From positions 1-36,352 of the forward strand of contig JAPOVX010000390.1 of the NCBI GenBank assembly GCA_026707935.1: DNA of 36,352 nucleotides, written 5' to 3'. Positions 25,367-34,496 of this stretch are shown piece after piece. The notes under the pieces are model-generated. The model saw only the letters and a list, made by a program, of their open reading frames with translations. It had not been told where the DNA came from and searched no databases. The stretch's first letter is position 1; the number at the start of each line of letters is the position of its first letter. Origin of the DNA: Paracoccaceae bacterium. GTDB lineage: Bacteria > Pseudomonadota > Alphaproteobacteria > Rhodobacterales > Rhodobacteraceae. The position numbers and the translations under genes were made by a program.

Positions 25367-26524
25367 ATGAGAATTCTGGACAATGCCGATTGGGGATTCC
25401 CCGTTCCCATCCATTACGGCCCCGGTCGAATCCGGGACTTGCCGTCACTGTGCGCACGACATGGCATCCGGAATCCCCTGATCGTCACGGACAGTGGATC
25501 CTCCGGCCTTCCTTTTGTCGACACCATCGAGCGGGCGCTTGCGAAATCCGGGATCGGGCACGCCGTCTATTCGGATTTCAGCCCGGACCCGGTTGACGAG
25601 GAGGTCGTCCGGGCCGGGCCTGCCGTCGAAGAAGGTGGTCACGACGCAGTCATTGCCGTCGGAGGCGGATCGGGAATGGATGCCGGCAAGGCGACAAGCC
25701 TCCTGGCCGGCAGGGACATGTCCGTCTGGGACTTCGAATTCGGAAATCGCCCGAAAGCGTGCAAGGGGTTCCCGCCACTCATCTGCATCCCGACAACTGC
25801 CGGAACCGGAGCCGAAACCGAAAGCACGGCAATGATCACCGATACGCGACGCGGGATAAAGGGCTGCGTCTGGCATCCCGATCAAAAACCTGTCGCTGCC
25901 GTGCTTGACCCGGAACTTACACTGGAACTGCCGCAAAACCTGACGGCATGGACCGGATGCGATGCCCTGACGCATGCAGTCGAGGCGTATGTCGTGCCGT
26001 CATTTGATCCATTGTGCGACGGCGCCGCGCTCGAAGCCCTTCGACTCATTGGCGCTGCGCTCCCGCGTGCCGTCACCGACCCCGGGAACCTCGAAGCCCG
26101 TGCCGCCATGCTCGTCGGCTCATGCCTGGCCGGTGTGTCCTTTCTGAAGGGCCTCGGCCTCGTCCATTCGATTTCCCACATGATCGGCGCCGTTCACGGA
26201 ACGCATCACGGTCTCACCAACGCAATCCTCCTTCCGCCGGTTCTCCGGTTCAACCGGAACGCCATCGAAGACAAGTGCCCCGCCATGATCGCGGCGCTGG
26301 GAATGGCTGGCAACAGCGCTGCCGACCTCGAGACCGGGGTCTGCGCCGTTCTCGACAGGCTCGACATTCCGGCCGGACTTGGCGCAATCGGCGTGCCGGG
26401 TGACCGGAGCCGCGAGATCGCCCGCAAGGCGAGCAACGACCCCGCGACCGGGACCAATCCCCGCGAGTCAACCGTCGACGAAATCGAGGCGATCTTTCTC
26501 GAGGCTCTGTGGACAGCCCGTTAA
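25367..26524 (+). CDS. Iron-containing (group III) alcohol dehydrogenase
   Basis: The 385-residue length is usual for the family. An NAD-binding GGGSGMDAGKA lies near residues 99-109 and IPTTAGTGAETESTAMIT near 146. The metal site includes the Asp of GCDALTHAVEAY and the His residues of the GLGLVHSISHMIGAVHGTHH segment. These group III enzymes oxidise alcohols or reduce aldehydes with NAD(P) and a divalent metal in the cytosol. All motifs are intact. The gene stands alone, divergent from ubiH with a 220-nt shared upstream region, and its end faces the hypothetical gene to the right. The substrate cannot be named. Confidence 0.92.
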   Translation: MRILDNADWGFPVPIHYGPGRIRDLPSLCARHGIRNPLIVTDSGSSGLPFVDTIERALAKSGIGHAVYSDFSPDPVDEEVVRAGPAVEEGGHDAVIAVGGGSGMDAGKATSLLAGRDMSVWDFEFGNRPKACKGFPPLICIPTTAGTGAETESTAMITDTRRGIKGCVWHPDQKPVAAVLDPELTLELPQNLTAWTGCDALTHAVEAYVVPSFDPLCDGAALEALRLIGAALPRAVTDPGNLEARAAMLVGSCLAGVSFLKGLGLVHSISHMIGAVHGTHHGLTNAILLPPVLRFNRNAIEDKCPAMIAALGMAGNSAADLETGVCAVLDRLDIPAGLGAIGVPGDRSREIARKASNDPATGTNPRESTVDEIEAIFLEALWTAR

Positions 26525-26586
26525 GTCAGTTCTCATCGACACATACCGATTGATCCGGGACAGGTCCGGGCTGGTTTTTGGTTACG

Positions 26587-27156
26587 TCAGGAATCCTGCT
26601 GCTGTTCGACCCGCTCTTCGTCTTCCTCGCCATTCGGCGCAACCGCGAACCGTGCGACCACGCTGTCTTCCCGGATTGCGGCGATCGCCGAAGCCGTTCG
26701 CCGGGACAGTTCGATACCGTCGGCGGACATGAGCGACTCTGCAGCATCGGTCGTCTTTACGACGGTGCCGTCGGCATCGATATGCGTCTTGTCACCATCC
26801 TTTTCGTGTGAAATCGAGCCATCGGAGTTGATCCAGATCCAGATGCCGTTCACCAGCACGACGACGTTCTGTTCCTCGACCACGATTCCCTCCCAGCCGG
26901 CCCCGGCCTTGCGGCGAAGCAGGATTCTGTCTGGCCGCAGCCGGATGGAGACATCGTTCGACCTTTGCCGGTCTGCACCCTCGACGACGACCACGGCCTC
27001 GCGATTGGACGGATCAGGGTGAATCGCGACCTGGGCATCCTTGGGCTGAAAAATCCACGGTTTGCTTCTCCGCTTCCCATCCCGGTCCCGATGATACCCG
27101 ATGCAGAGCTTCACCGATCGCCAAACGCGGGAAAGCGGATCAGTTGATCTTGTCAT
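26587..27156 (-). CDS. Hypothetical protein with beta-rich repeats
   Basis: The frame encodes 189 residues from the ATG at 27156, chosen because GGAG lies 6 nt before it; an ATG at 27162 is in the same frame. The middle is strand-rich (EAVVVVEG, SIRLRPDRILLRR, NVVVLVNGIWIWINSDGSIS), followed by DGDKTHIDADGTVVKTTDAA. The alternating hydrophobic pattern with IWIWINSDGSI and HIDADGTV suggests a small beta-repeat fold like those of phage or secretion spike proteins, but no family is certain. There is no signal peptide. The end is acidic and Gln-rich. It shares the leftward direction of the sugar genes but is separated from them by about 240 nt. Confidence 0.7.
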   Translation of the reverse strand: MTRSTDPLSRVWRSVKLCIGYHRDRDGKRRSKPWIFQPKDAQVAIHPDPSNREAVVVVEGADRQRSNDVSIRLRPDRILLRRKAGAGWEGIVVEEQNVVVLVNGIWIWINSDGSISHEKDGDKTHIDADGTVVKTTDAAESLMSADGIELSRRTASAIAAIREDSVVARFAVAPNGEEDEERVEQQQDS

Positions 27157-27398
27157 ATGCATCTCCAGGGCAACGCCTGCTCAGGCAAGTCGTCGCAAAG
27201 GTGCCCTCCATGACCGCACAAGGCAAGGCATGACACGGCAAGAATTCGGTCAGGGTTGTGTGGTGCAGTGCCGGTCCTGCATCGGGTCGCGCGGAACATG
27301 GCACGATGCAGGCGTGGATCAAACCGACGCCTTGGCGGGTCCGGACCGGCTGGCCGCCGGAATCCCGATCCCGAGCAGATGCGGCGGTGGCCGAACCC

Positions 27399-28523
27399 TC
27401 AGGATGCCGCTTGGCGAACCGCGGCCATGATCCGGTCCTGGGCATCTCGTTCAAGATATGCATGCAGCGGCAGACTGACGACCGACTGGCACAACGTCTC
27501 CGAAACCGGCAGGCCATTTCCTGCAGCCGGAAAGTCGAGATAGGCTGTTTGCCGGTGAAGCGGGCGGGGATAGTAGATCGCGGTCGGGATGCCCTGGTCC
27601 CGAAGACGACGGCAGAAGGCATCGCGGTCCACGCCGTCAAGCCGCAAGGTATACTGGGCCCAGGTCGATGTCGCGTTCGCGCGCGTGCGCGGGGCATTGA
27701 CGGAGGCAATCGACTCGAAGGCTTCGGAATACCTCTCGGCAATCGCATTGCGCATTTCGATCTCTTCGTCGAAGACCTCGAGTTTTTCCAGGAGTATCGC
27801 GGCCTGCATGGTGTCGAGTCGGCCGTTGATGCCGATCCGCACATTGTCATACTTGTCCTTGCCTGTTCCATGGGCCAGGACCGAACGGATGGTTTCAGCC
27901 AGTTCGTCATCGTTCGTGAACAGGGCACCGCCATCTCCGTAGCACCCGAGGGGCTTAGACGGGTAAAAGCTGGTCGTCGTCACATTCCCGAATGTGCCGG
28001 TTTTTCGGCCCTGGTACGTCGACCCGTAGCTTTGGGCGGAATCGCATATCAGCCAAAGATCCAGATCGGCTGCGAGCTGCTCGATCGACGCGTAGTCGGC
28101 AGGCTGTCCGAAGAGGTCGACCGCGATGATACCGACGGGCCGGAGCGAGAGGTTTCGCGCAGTTGCAACCCCGGCCATGATCGAATCCTCGTCGAGGCAA
28201 AACGAATGTTGTTCAACATCGATGAACACCGGTTTGGCGCCGAGCAAGGCCACGACCTCCGCCGTCGCGACGAAGGTGAAGCTCGGAATCAGGACCGCAT
28301 CACCCGGTTCGACCTTCAGGGCCATGAGCGCGAGCAGGAGCGCATCCGTACCGCTCGAGCAGCCCACGACGTTTCGGGAACCGCAATGTTCCGAAAGGCG
28401 CTTCTCGAGTCTACTCACCTCGGGTCCCATGACGAATTGACCGTGATCCAGCACGCGCGCAATCGCCTCGTCAATCCTGTTGCCCAGGCGTTTTCTTTGA
28501 GCACCGAGATCAAGAAACGGCAT
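27399..28523 (-). CDS. DegT/DnrJ/EryC1-family sugar aminotransferase (WbpE-like)
   Basis: The protein starts MPFLDLGAQRKRLGNRIDEA, the usual lead of WbpE/PglE-type PLP enzymes. It has VMGPEVSRLEKRLSEHCGS, CSSGTDALLLAL, PSFTFVATAEVV, the Asp of LICDSAQSYGS, and SFYPSKPLGCYGDGGAL with the PLP-binding Lys in the family position. These enzymes transfer an amino group from Glu to a keto-sugar nucleotide. I put the start at 28523; the frame stays open for 45 more codons to 28658, but they are unlike the family. No clear ribosome site is visible for either. With the Gfo/Idh/MocA dehydrogenase to the right it can form the oxidation-transamination pair of 2,3-diamino sugar synthesis for surface polysaccharide. 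Confidence 0.9.
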   Translation of the reverse strand: MPFLDLGAQRKRLGNRIDEAIARVLDHGQFVMGPEVSRLEKRLSEHCGSRNVVGCSSGTDALLLALMALKVEPGDAVLIPSFTFVATAEVVALLGAKPVFIDVEQHSFCLDEDSIMAGVATARNLSLRPVGIIAVDLFGQPADYASIEQLAADLDLWLICDSAQSYGSTYQGRKTGTFGNVTTTSFYPSKPLGCYGDGGALFTNDDELAETIRSVLAHGTGKDKYDNVRIGINGRLDTMQAAILLEKLEVFDEEIEMRNAIAERYSEAFESIASVNAPRTRANATSTWAQYTLRLDGVDRDAFCRRLRDQGIPTAIYYPRPLHRQTAYLDFPAAGNGLPVSETLCQSVVSLPLHAYLERDAQDRIMAAVRQAAS

Positions 28524-29051
28524 CAACGGCACCGTGGATGGGCGTTGGACCGGGTTCAGCTGACCCATCCCCCCGCTATCCTGGATGACGCTGAACTGCA
28601 TCGGGGACGACTCATGCGCATGTATATTGAGTGCTGATGACATTCGAACGCCGACCAATTGGATGTGGTCGCTCCAAGAGACCGAAGCAACCGGAACAGC
28701 ACATCCTGCTTACGGATCACATCCCGGTTGTCAAAGTCGTTGTCATCACCGAATGTTACAACAAGGCATAGCCGGGTCGCAGGAAGGATTCCCGAAAAAC
28801 CTGCGCCACGGATGAGTGTGTTCCTGCCGAAGTGCAAATGCACCAGGGGCTGATTTTACACACGCCACGGTCCCGGTTTTTCCGTTCACCGGGCGGCCTC
28901 GATTCACTGCGACAACGGGCACGAATCATGCAGTTTGCGTCGCCAATGTGTATTTTTTGCCGCGTACGATCAGAAACACGCCTGCGACCAATCCAGGCAG
29001 TGCTTCGGTCTCGGGCCGAACCCGGGCTTCTTCATTCCGCCCTGATCTTGA
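28524..29051. other. Gap between aminotransferase and dehydrogenase genes, no gene seen
   Basis: The 528 bases hold only short open frames without recognisable sequence, one of which is the 5' extension of the aminotransferase frame. The acetyltransferase gene often found with such a pair (WbpD-like) is not here, nor a trace of it. A leftward promoter for the aminotransferase may lie here. Confidence 0.4.
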
Positions 29052-30032
29052 TCATGGCCCGGCACTGACCGGTCCGTTCACCTGCATGGACCGGATCATG
29101 GACGTCAGCACGCGAACGACTGCCGCTCCTTCGGCCCCGCCCGTCACCGGGTTGCTTCCGTTCCGGATGCACCCGACGAAGTGATCGCATTCGGCACGCA
29201 AGGGTTCGGCCCGGTTGACGACGACGTTGTCGCCGTGTCCGGGCGGGTTTCCACCGTCGCTTTCGTAGCGGTAGACCACCAGTTTTCTCTCCCATGGCTC
29301 GCAGTCATCGAACACGATAACGCCCGAGTCTCCGGAAACGACGAGCTTCTGCTCCTTGACGTGATTGAACCAGGAAACAAACAGATGCCCTTTGAGCCCT
29401 GATGGGAAATCCAGCATCGCAAGGGCGACATCTGCCCCACGTCGTCCTGCTGCATGATCGCCATGCGCTAGAATGCCAGCGGGCATTTCGCCGGCCAATG
29501 CAAGCATCATCGAAACGTCGTGGGGCGCGAACCCCCAGAGAGCGTTCTCGTTTCTCCTGGACCCGTGGTTCGCTGCCCTGGTCGTGCGCATGTAATTCAC
29601 GCGACCAATTCCACCGGAGCGAACAATACGGTGGAGTTCAAGAAAACACGGATGATATCGAAGCACGTGGCCGACCATGAGAATGCGGTCTGCCTTCCGG
29701 GATGCCGTCACGAGCGCATCTGCTTCCGTGTCGGTCACGGAAATCGGTTTCTCGACAAACACGTGCTTGCCGGATTCGATCGCCCGAATTCCCAGGTGAA
29801 AATGTTCCTCCGCCGGGGTCGCAATGACAACGGCATCAATCTCACTTGATGCGAACATCCGATCCGCAGTCAGCGGCGCAACACCGTACGTCCCGTGCAT
29901 CGAATGTGCGGCTTCGTTCCTGATGTCGCTTACGCCGGCCAGAAGACCCATCTCATGGAAGTTCCGGACCAGGTGGCGCCCCCAGTTGCCGCACCCGATG
30001 ACTCCAACCCTCGGACCGTTGCTCTTGTCCAT
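29052..30032 (-). CDS. Gfo/Idh/MocA-family NAD(P) sugar dehydrogenase (WbpB/WlbA-like)
   Basis: The N-terminus carries the Rossmann motif RVGVIGCGNWGRHLVRNF, followed by AVVIATPAEEHFHLGIRAIE and the catalytic motif KHVFVEKPISVTDTEADAL (EKP). MVGHVLRYHPCF and GFAPHDVSMML (the family's xxxxHDxxxx site) follow. The length of about 326 residues fits the family. With the DegT-type aminotransferase downstream on the same strand, the nearest model is WbpB/WlbA, which oxidises C3 of UDP-GlcNAcA so that WbpE can aminate it. The start is the ATG at 30032; the preceding TTG at 30035 is less likely. Substrate assignment is inference from context. Confidence 0.9.
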   Translation of the reverse strand: MDKSNGPRVGVIGCGNWGRHLVRNFHEMGLLAGVSDIRNEAAHSMHGTYGVAPLTADRMFASSEIDAVVIATPAEEHFHLGIRAIESGKHVFVEKPISVTDTEADALVTASRKADRILMVGHVLRYHPCFLELHRIVRSGGIGRVNYMRTTRAANHGSRRNENALWGFAPHDVSMMLALAGEMPAGILAHGDHAAGRRGADVALAMLDFPSGLKGHLFVSWFNHVKEQKLVVSGDSGVIVFDDCEPWERKLVVYRYESDGGNPPGHGDNVVVNRAEPLRAECDHFVGCIRNGSNPVTGGAEGAAVVRVLTSMIRSMQVNGPVSAGP

Positions 30033-30507
30033 CAATCGCTACTCCGCAGACGATTCCCCGGGCAGAGCGTCAACCGCAATCACCCGACAGTCAATTCGGA
30101 CAGACCCGGATGTTGCTCCAGTGTCCGGGAATCTGCGGAACGGCCTGTCCGTACCGACCGGCTTTTACGGAGACCGGTGCCGATTTCCAAGACATGCCTA
30201 ATTTTTTCGATAACGCAATATCCGTACACGCACGCGGCTGTGTCCCCCTTCCGAAACCGTCAATCAACGGCCACGCTATGCGGCTCATGGCACGGGAAAT
30301 GGGCATTCGGGTGCGCGGGAACGGGGGGTAATTGCAATCATGCCGAATGGAGTGGTCCGTCCGCGGAATTCATCAAGTGACAGGCCGAAAAGTGACCTGA
30401 TCCGGAACAGAATGCTGTTGATTGCGTTCGCCGGTCGCAGACTGTAAATCAGAACTGTTCATGTGAATCCGCGCCAGGAAATCGGTCGGGCGGAATCCAG
30501 TGTATCC
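30033..30507. other. Divergent intergenic region upstream of the ABC transporter
   Basis: About 475 bases separate the dehydrogenase gene from the binding-protein gene. Short frames of up to about 160 codons cross it, but none has recognisable content. It should hold promoters for both directions; I saw no promoter I would name. Confidence 0.35.
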
Positions 30508-30520
30508 AAGGAGGGAACTA

Positions 30521-31624
30521 ATGAGACACAAGAAATTCGTTGCTGCCTTGTCGGCAGCTTTTGCGTTGTCGTTCAGCGTCGCGAGCGCCATCGAATTGAC
30601 CGTGGTGTCGTGGGGTGGCGCGTACTCGAAATCGCAGATCAACGCCTATCACAACCCGTTCATGGAGATGAACCCTGACGTCACGATCATTCATGACGAG
30701 AGCGCCTATGAAGCCGTCGCCAAGCTGCGGGCGATGAATGAAGCCGGCAACGTGACCTGGGACCTCGTCGATGCCGTTGCTTCCGACGCAATTCGTCTTT
30801 GCGACGAAGGGCTGGCCATGGAAATCGATTTTGATTCGATGCTGGAACCGGCACCGGACGGAACGTCAGCCACCGAGGACTTCGGTGACCTCATCGTGTC
30901 GGACTGCTTCGTCCCCCAGATCGTCTATTCCACCACCTTCGGTTACCGGACCGACAATGCGGGCTGGGGCGGGAAAGAACCGACTTCTGTCTGCGCCATA
31001 TTCGACCTGGAGGGTTTCCCCGGCAAACGGTCGCTCGAAAAGCGCCCGATCAACAACCTGGAATGGGCGCTCTACTGCGACGGCGTCCCCCTGAGCGAAG
31101 TCTATGACGTCCTGTCTTCACCGGAAGGAGTCGAACGCGCCCTGGCAAAACTCGACACCATCAAGGACGAGGTCATCTGGTGGTCCGCGGGCGCCGACAC
31201 GCCACAGCTTCTTGCAGACGGGGAAATTGCTATCGGCTCGACCTACAATGGTCGTCTCTTTTCCCTGATCGAAGAGAAAAAGGTGCCGGTCAAGATTCTC
31301 TGGGATGCCCAGGCCTTTGACCTCGACGGCTGGATCGTTCCCGTCGGACTTCCCGAGGATCGCCTCGCGAAGACGCTTGAACTCCTGCGTTTCGCCACGG
31401 ACACCCAGCGGCTTGCCGACCAGGCGAAGTACATCTCCTACGGCCCCGCGCGTAAGTCGTCCGCTCCGCTCGTGGGCAAGCACCACGAACTTGGCATCGA
31501 CATGGCGCCTCACATGCCGACCGATCCGGCGAATGCAGCGAACACGCTGATCTATGACTATCGATGGTGGTCAGACTATCGAGATGACATTGACGCCAAA
31601 TTCCAGGCGTGGCTCGCAAAGTGA
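30521..31624 (+). CDS. PotD-like ABC transporter substrate-binding protein
   Basis: The ATG at 30521 follows a perfect AAGGAGG (30508-30514 region) at 6-7 nt; a GTG at 30500 in the same frame is not needed. Residues 1-23 form a signal peptide (KKFVAALSAAFALSFSVASA), so the protein is periplasmic. The mature start IELTVVSWGGAYSKSQINAY is that of the spermidine/putrescine-type (SBP_bac_8, PotD/PotF) family, and the length of 367 residues fits. It captures a small cationic or organic solute and delivers it to the two permeases encoded after it. A hairpin (31642-31667) sits just after its stop and may keep binding-protein mRNA more abundant than permease mRNA. The ligand is not predictable by eye. 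Confidence 0.9.
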   Translation: MRHKKFVAALSAAFALSFSVASAIELTVVSWGGAYSKSQINAYHNPFMEMNPDVTIIHDESAYEAVAKLRAMNEAGNVTWDLVDAVASDAIRLCDEGLAMEIDFDSMLEPAPDGTSATEDFGDLIVSDCFVPQIVYSTTFGYRTDNAGWGGKEPTSVCAIFDLEGFPGKRSLEKRPINNLEWALYCDGVPLSEVYDVLSSPEGVERALAKLDTIKDEVIWWSAGADTPQLLADGEIAIGSTYNGRLFSLIEEKKVPVKILWDAQAFDLDGWIVPVGLPEDRLAKTLELLRFATDTQRLADQAKYISYGPARKSSAPLVGKHHELGIDMAPHMPTDPANAANTLIYDYRWWSDYRDDIDAKFQAWLAK

Positions 31625-31641
31625 TCTGGAACACTTCTGTT

Positions 31642-31667
31642 GAAAGGGCAGCTCAGGCTGCCCTTTC
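31642..31667 (+). terminator. Hairpin between binding-protein and permease genes
   Basis: GAAAGGGCAGC and GCTGCCCTTTC form a perfect 11-bp stem around a TCAG loop, 18 nt after the binding-protein stop. No T-run follows (CGCCTTACC), so it is more likely a partial terminator or a 3' mRNA-stabilising hairpin, as known from other binding-protein-dependent transport operons, than a full stop. Confidence 0.7.
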
Positions 31668-31711
31668 CGCCTTACCCGGCCCCCCGCACAGCCTGAACGG
31701 AAGAGAACAGG

Positions 31712-33268
31712 ATGGCGCACGTCGCGTCTTCTGACAGCGACTTCATCGAAGGCGGTGTCGAGCTCAGGCGTCGTCTTCGACGATCCCTAAGATGGCAGAA
31801 GGCTCGGGCCCTGCTTCTCATCGCGCCCCTGCTCCTGTTCGTCCTCGTGACATTTGTCGCGCCAATCCTCGACATGCTGTTTCGGTCCGTCGAGAATGGG
31901 ATCGTCTCGAATTCCTTGCCGAACACGGTCGCCGCACTCCGCCAATGGGACGGTGATCGGGAAGACCTGCCCGGACCGGAAATCTACAAGGCACTTTATT
32001 TCGACCTCTCGCTCGCGGTCGAACAGAAGATACACACCCGGGTCGGTTCCCGGCTGAACTACGAATCGCCGGGCATCGCTTCCCAGTTCCGCCGGGCCGG
32101 GCGGTCAATCACCTCCTTTGAAACCGGTTCCTACCGGGAACACTTCATCGATGCAGACCCGGCGTGGGAATCGACGGAAGTACTCACGGGCCTGTTTTCC
32201 GATGAAGCGGTCGTGGAACGGCTTCCGGACTCTGCCAATGCCTTCAGTATCTGGGCCGTACGGAACGCCGAGAAAAGGCGTGCTCCGGCGGATTACATCT
32301 ACGTCACGCTGGCGAATGAACTCGTGTCAAGAGGCCCGGTCTCCGGCCTGCAGGGAATCTCCCGTGAATACAAGGCATTGTTCGACAACGCCGTGCCTGG
32401 TCTCGCGGACATCGAGGAGCCGGACTGGAAAGACGCCTTCATCGAGTCCGACGAACGCTGGGCTGACCCGGACCTCTGGAAGACGCTGCAGGTGTTTTCC
32501 CCACAGTTCACGGACGGCTACTTCCTCAACTCCGTCGACCTGAAAAAAGGGCTGGACGGAATCGAACTGCGTCCGGAGAACGAACGCATCTACATCGTCA
32601 TTTTCTGGCGAACACTGTTCATGTCGCTGACGATTACGATCGCGTGCATTCTTCTCGGATATCCCGTCGCCTACCTTCTCGCCAACTTGCCGACCTCCAA
32701 AGCCAATCTCCTGTTGATACTGGTCCTGCTGCCGTTCTGGACTTCGCTCCTGGTCCGAACATCCGCCTGGAAGGTCCTGCTTCAGCAACAGGGGGTCATC
32801 AACGACATTCTCGTCGCAATCAGGATTATCGGGGACGGGAGCCGCCTGGTCATGATCAACAACCAGTTCGGAACGATCGTGGCAATGACGCACATCCTGC
32901 TGCCATTCATGATCCTGCCGATGTTCGCGGTCATGAAGACGATTCCTCCATCATACGTGCGCGCGGGACGATCGCTCGGAGCTACGCCGTGGACGGCGTT
33001 CAGGCGCATCTATTTTCCGCTGAGCATGCCCGGAATCGGCGCCGGCTCGATCCTCGTCTTCATTCTCGCGATCGGGTACTACATCACGCCGGAACTCGTC
33101 GGCGGAACCAAGGGCACGTTCATTTCGAACCGTATTGCCTATCACATCTCGTCGTCGCTCAACTGGGGACTCGGTGCCGCACTCGGAACGATTCTCCTGG
33201 CCGCCGTCCTGATTCTCTACTGGACCTATGACCGGGTCGTCGGCATCGACAACGTCAAGCTGGGCTAG
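31712..33268 (+). CDS. PotB-like ABC permease with large periplasmic insert
   Basis: The protein has 518 residues, against about 280-300 for PotB. A first membrane segment (LLLIAPLLLFVLVTFVAPIL, about 34-53) is followed by about 230 soluble residues (58-290), presumably periplasmic. The usual permease core then follows: LFMSLTITIACILLGYPVAY, LLLILVLLPFWTSLLVRTSA, MTHILLPFMILPMFAVM and the cytosolic EAA loop YVRAGRSLGATPWTAFRRIY near 415-434, which docks the ATPase. The insert has no motif I recognise and is Glu/Asp/Trp-rich. GGAAGAGA precedes the ATG. The second permease starts 2 nt after the stop. The insert might add substrate contact or hold the binding protein. Confidence 0.88.
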   Translation: MAHVASSDSDFIEGGVELRRRLRRSLRWQKARALLLIAPLLLFVLVTFVAPILDMLFRSVENGIVSNSLPNTVAALRQWDGDREDLPGPEIYKALYFDLSLAVEQKIHTRVGSRLNYESPGIASQFRRAGRSITSFETGSYREHFIDADPAWESTEVLTGLFSDEAVVERLPDSANAFSIWAVRNAEKRRAPADYIYVTLANELVSRGPVSGLQGISREYKALFDNAVPGLADIEEPDWKDAFIESDERWADPDLWKTLQVFSPQFTDGYFLNSVDLKKGLDGIELRPENERIYIVIFWRTLFMSLTITIACILLGYPVAYLLANLPTSKANLLLILVLLPFWTSLLVRTSAWKVLLQQQGVINDILVAIRIIGDGSRLVMINNQFGTIVAMTHILLPFMILPMFAVMKTIPPSYVRAGRSLGATPWTAFRRIYFPLSMPGIGAGSILVFILAIGYYITPELVGGTKGTFISNRIAYHISSSLNWGLGAALGTILLAAVLILYWTYDRVVGIDNVKLG

Positions 33269-33270
33269 TC

Positions 33271-34125
33271 ATGGCGCGCCTTCCACCATACGCATCGCCT
33301 CTCGAGAAGGCCTGGAACATTGCCTTCCGGGTAATTTGCGTTCTGGTGTTCGTGTTCCTGATCTTCCCGATCCTTGTCATCCTGCCTCTCAGTTTCAATG
33401 CGGGGGAATATTTCACCTTCTCCCCCGAGATGCTGTCCCTTGATCCTGACGGTTTCTCTCTGCGGCACTATGACGACTTCTTCACCAATCCCGACTGGCA
33501 GGTCGCATTGTACAATTCCTTCCGGATCGCCCCGGTCGCGACGCTGGTGGCGGTGTCCTTTGGAACATTGGCCGCGATCGGCCTGAGCCAGAGCCACGTC
33601 CCGTTCAGGCGGGCGATCATGGCCGTTCTGATATCACCAATGATCGTGCCGCTGATCATATCGGCTGCGGGGATGTATTTCTTCTATTCGCGCGTCGGCT
33701 TGCAGGGAACCTATGTTGGCGTCGTCCTGGCCCACGCCGCTCTCGGGATTCCTTTCGTCATCATCACCGTGACGGCAACGCTGGTCGGCTTCGACAGAAG
33801 CCTGGTCTACGCCGCGGCCAGTCTCGGGGCGGGACCGGTCCGGACGTTCTTCAAGGTCCAGATGCCGCTCATTCTGCCCGGCGTGATTTCGGGTGCGCTG
33901 TTTGCCTTCATCACGTCGTTTGACGAGGTGGTCGTTGTCCTGTTTGTCGGCTCGGCCGGATTGAAGACCCTGCCGTGGGAGATGTTCAACGGGCTTCGTG
34001 AACAGATCAGCCCGACCATCCTGGCCGTTGCGACGGTCCTCGTCTCGATCTCGATCCTGCTTCTGACGACGATCGAGCTCTTGCGGCGACGTTCTGAAAG
34101 ATTGCGCGGCATTTCGCCGGGCTGA
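33271..34125 (+). CDS. PotC-like ABC permease
   Basis: This 284-residue protein has about six membrane segments (VICVLVFVFLIFPILVILPL, VATLVAVSFGTLAAIGL, AIMAVLISPMIVPLIISAAG, VVLAHAALGIPFVIITVTAT, ILAVATVLVSISILLLTTI). It also has the EAA loop LVYAAASLGAGPVRTFFKVQ, the contact to the ATPase. Length and pattern are those of PotC. It begins 2 nt after the PotB-like gene, so the permeases are translated together. No ATPase (PotA) gene follows; the next 370 bases are empty. The importer must borrow an ATPase encoded elsewhere, or outside this window. Confidence 0.92.
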   Translation: MARLPPYASPLEKAWNIAFRVICVLVFVFLIFPILVILPLSFNAGEYFTFSPEMLSLDPDGFSLRHYDDFFTNPDWQVALYNSFRIAPVATLVAVSFGTLAAIGLSQSHVPFRRAIMAVLISPMIVPLIISAAGMYFFYSRVGLQGTYVGVVLAHAALGIPFVIITVTATLVGFDRSLVYAAASLGAGPVRTFFKVQMPLILPGVISGALFAFITSFDEVVVVLFVGSAGLKTLPWEMFNGLREQISPTILAVATVLVSISILLLTTIELLRRRSERLRGISPG

Positions 34126-34496
34126 CCCCGATACCACAGGGCATTCGCAAATCCCGGGCCGGGAACGCGTTCACGTGACGGAGACCGCCCGGTCCTGATT
34201 GCATCGTTCTTTCGCAATGGGACAGGCAAATCGGGGCATATCTCCCGGGCATTTTGCTTTCGTCCGATCCGTCACGACCCACAAGACCGCGGCAGGCATG
34301 TATTGGCCTTATGTGATCGTGACGCACCGAAAGATGCGCTGGTGGCGCAAGGCGCTGAATTGCTCCTGGACGGTGTCGGCATTGTGGTGGGTGGAGGCTC
34401 GACACACGCTGTGCATTTCGAAAGGGAACTGTCCGGCTTCGGTGGAGTGCCTTGCCCGGCGGAGACCTTTGCTCAACCCTCGGGGAACAAACGGAA
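34126..34496. other. Gap after permease gene, no gene seen
   Basis: No supported gene lies here. Open frames in several directions are short and unlike any family I know. A PotA-type ATPase gene, which would be expected next in a potABCD-like operon, is absent and leaves no recognisable trace. Confidence 0.4.

Noticed and set aside
27258..28637. A 459-codon open frame on the + strand across the aminotransferase gene
   Set aside because: It mirrors the DegT-family gene on the other strand, whose motifs are unmistakable; its own translation has no domain pattern. Long antisense frames are common in G+C-rich genes.
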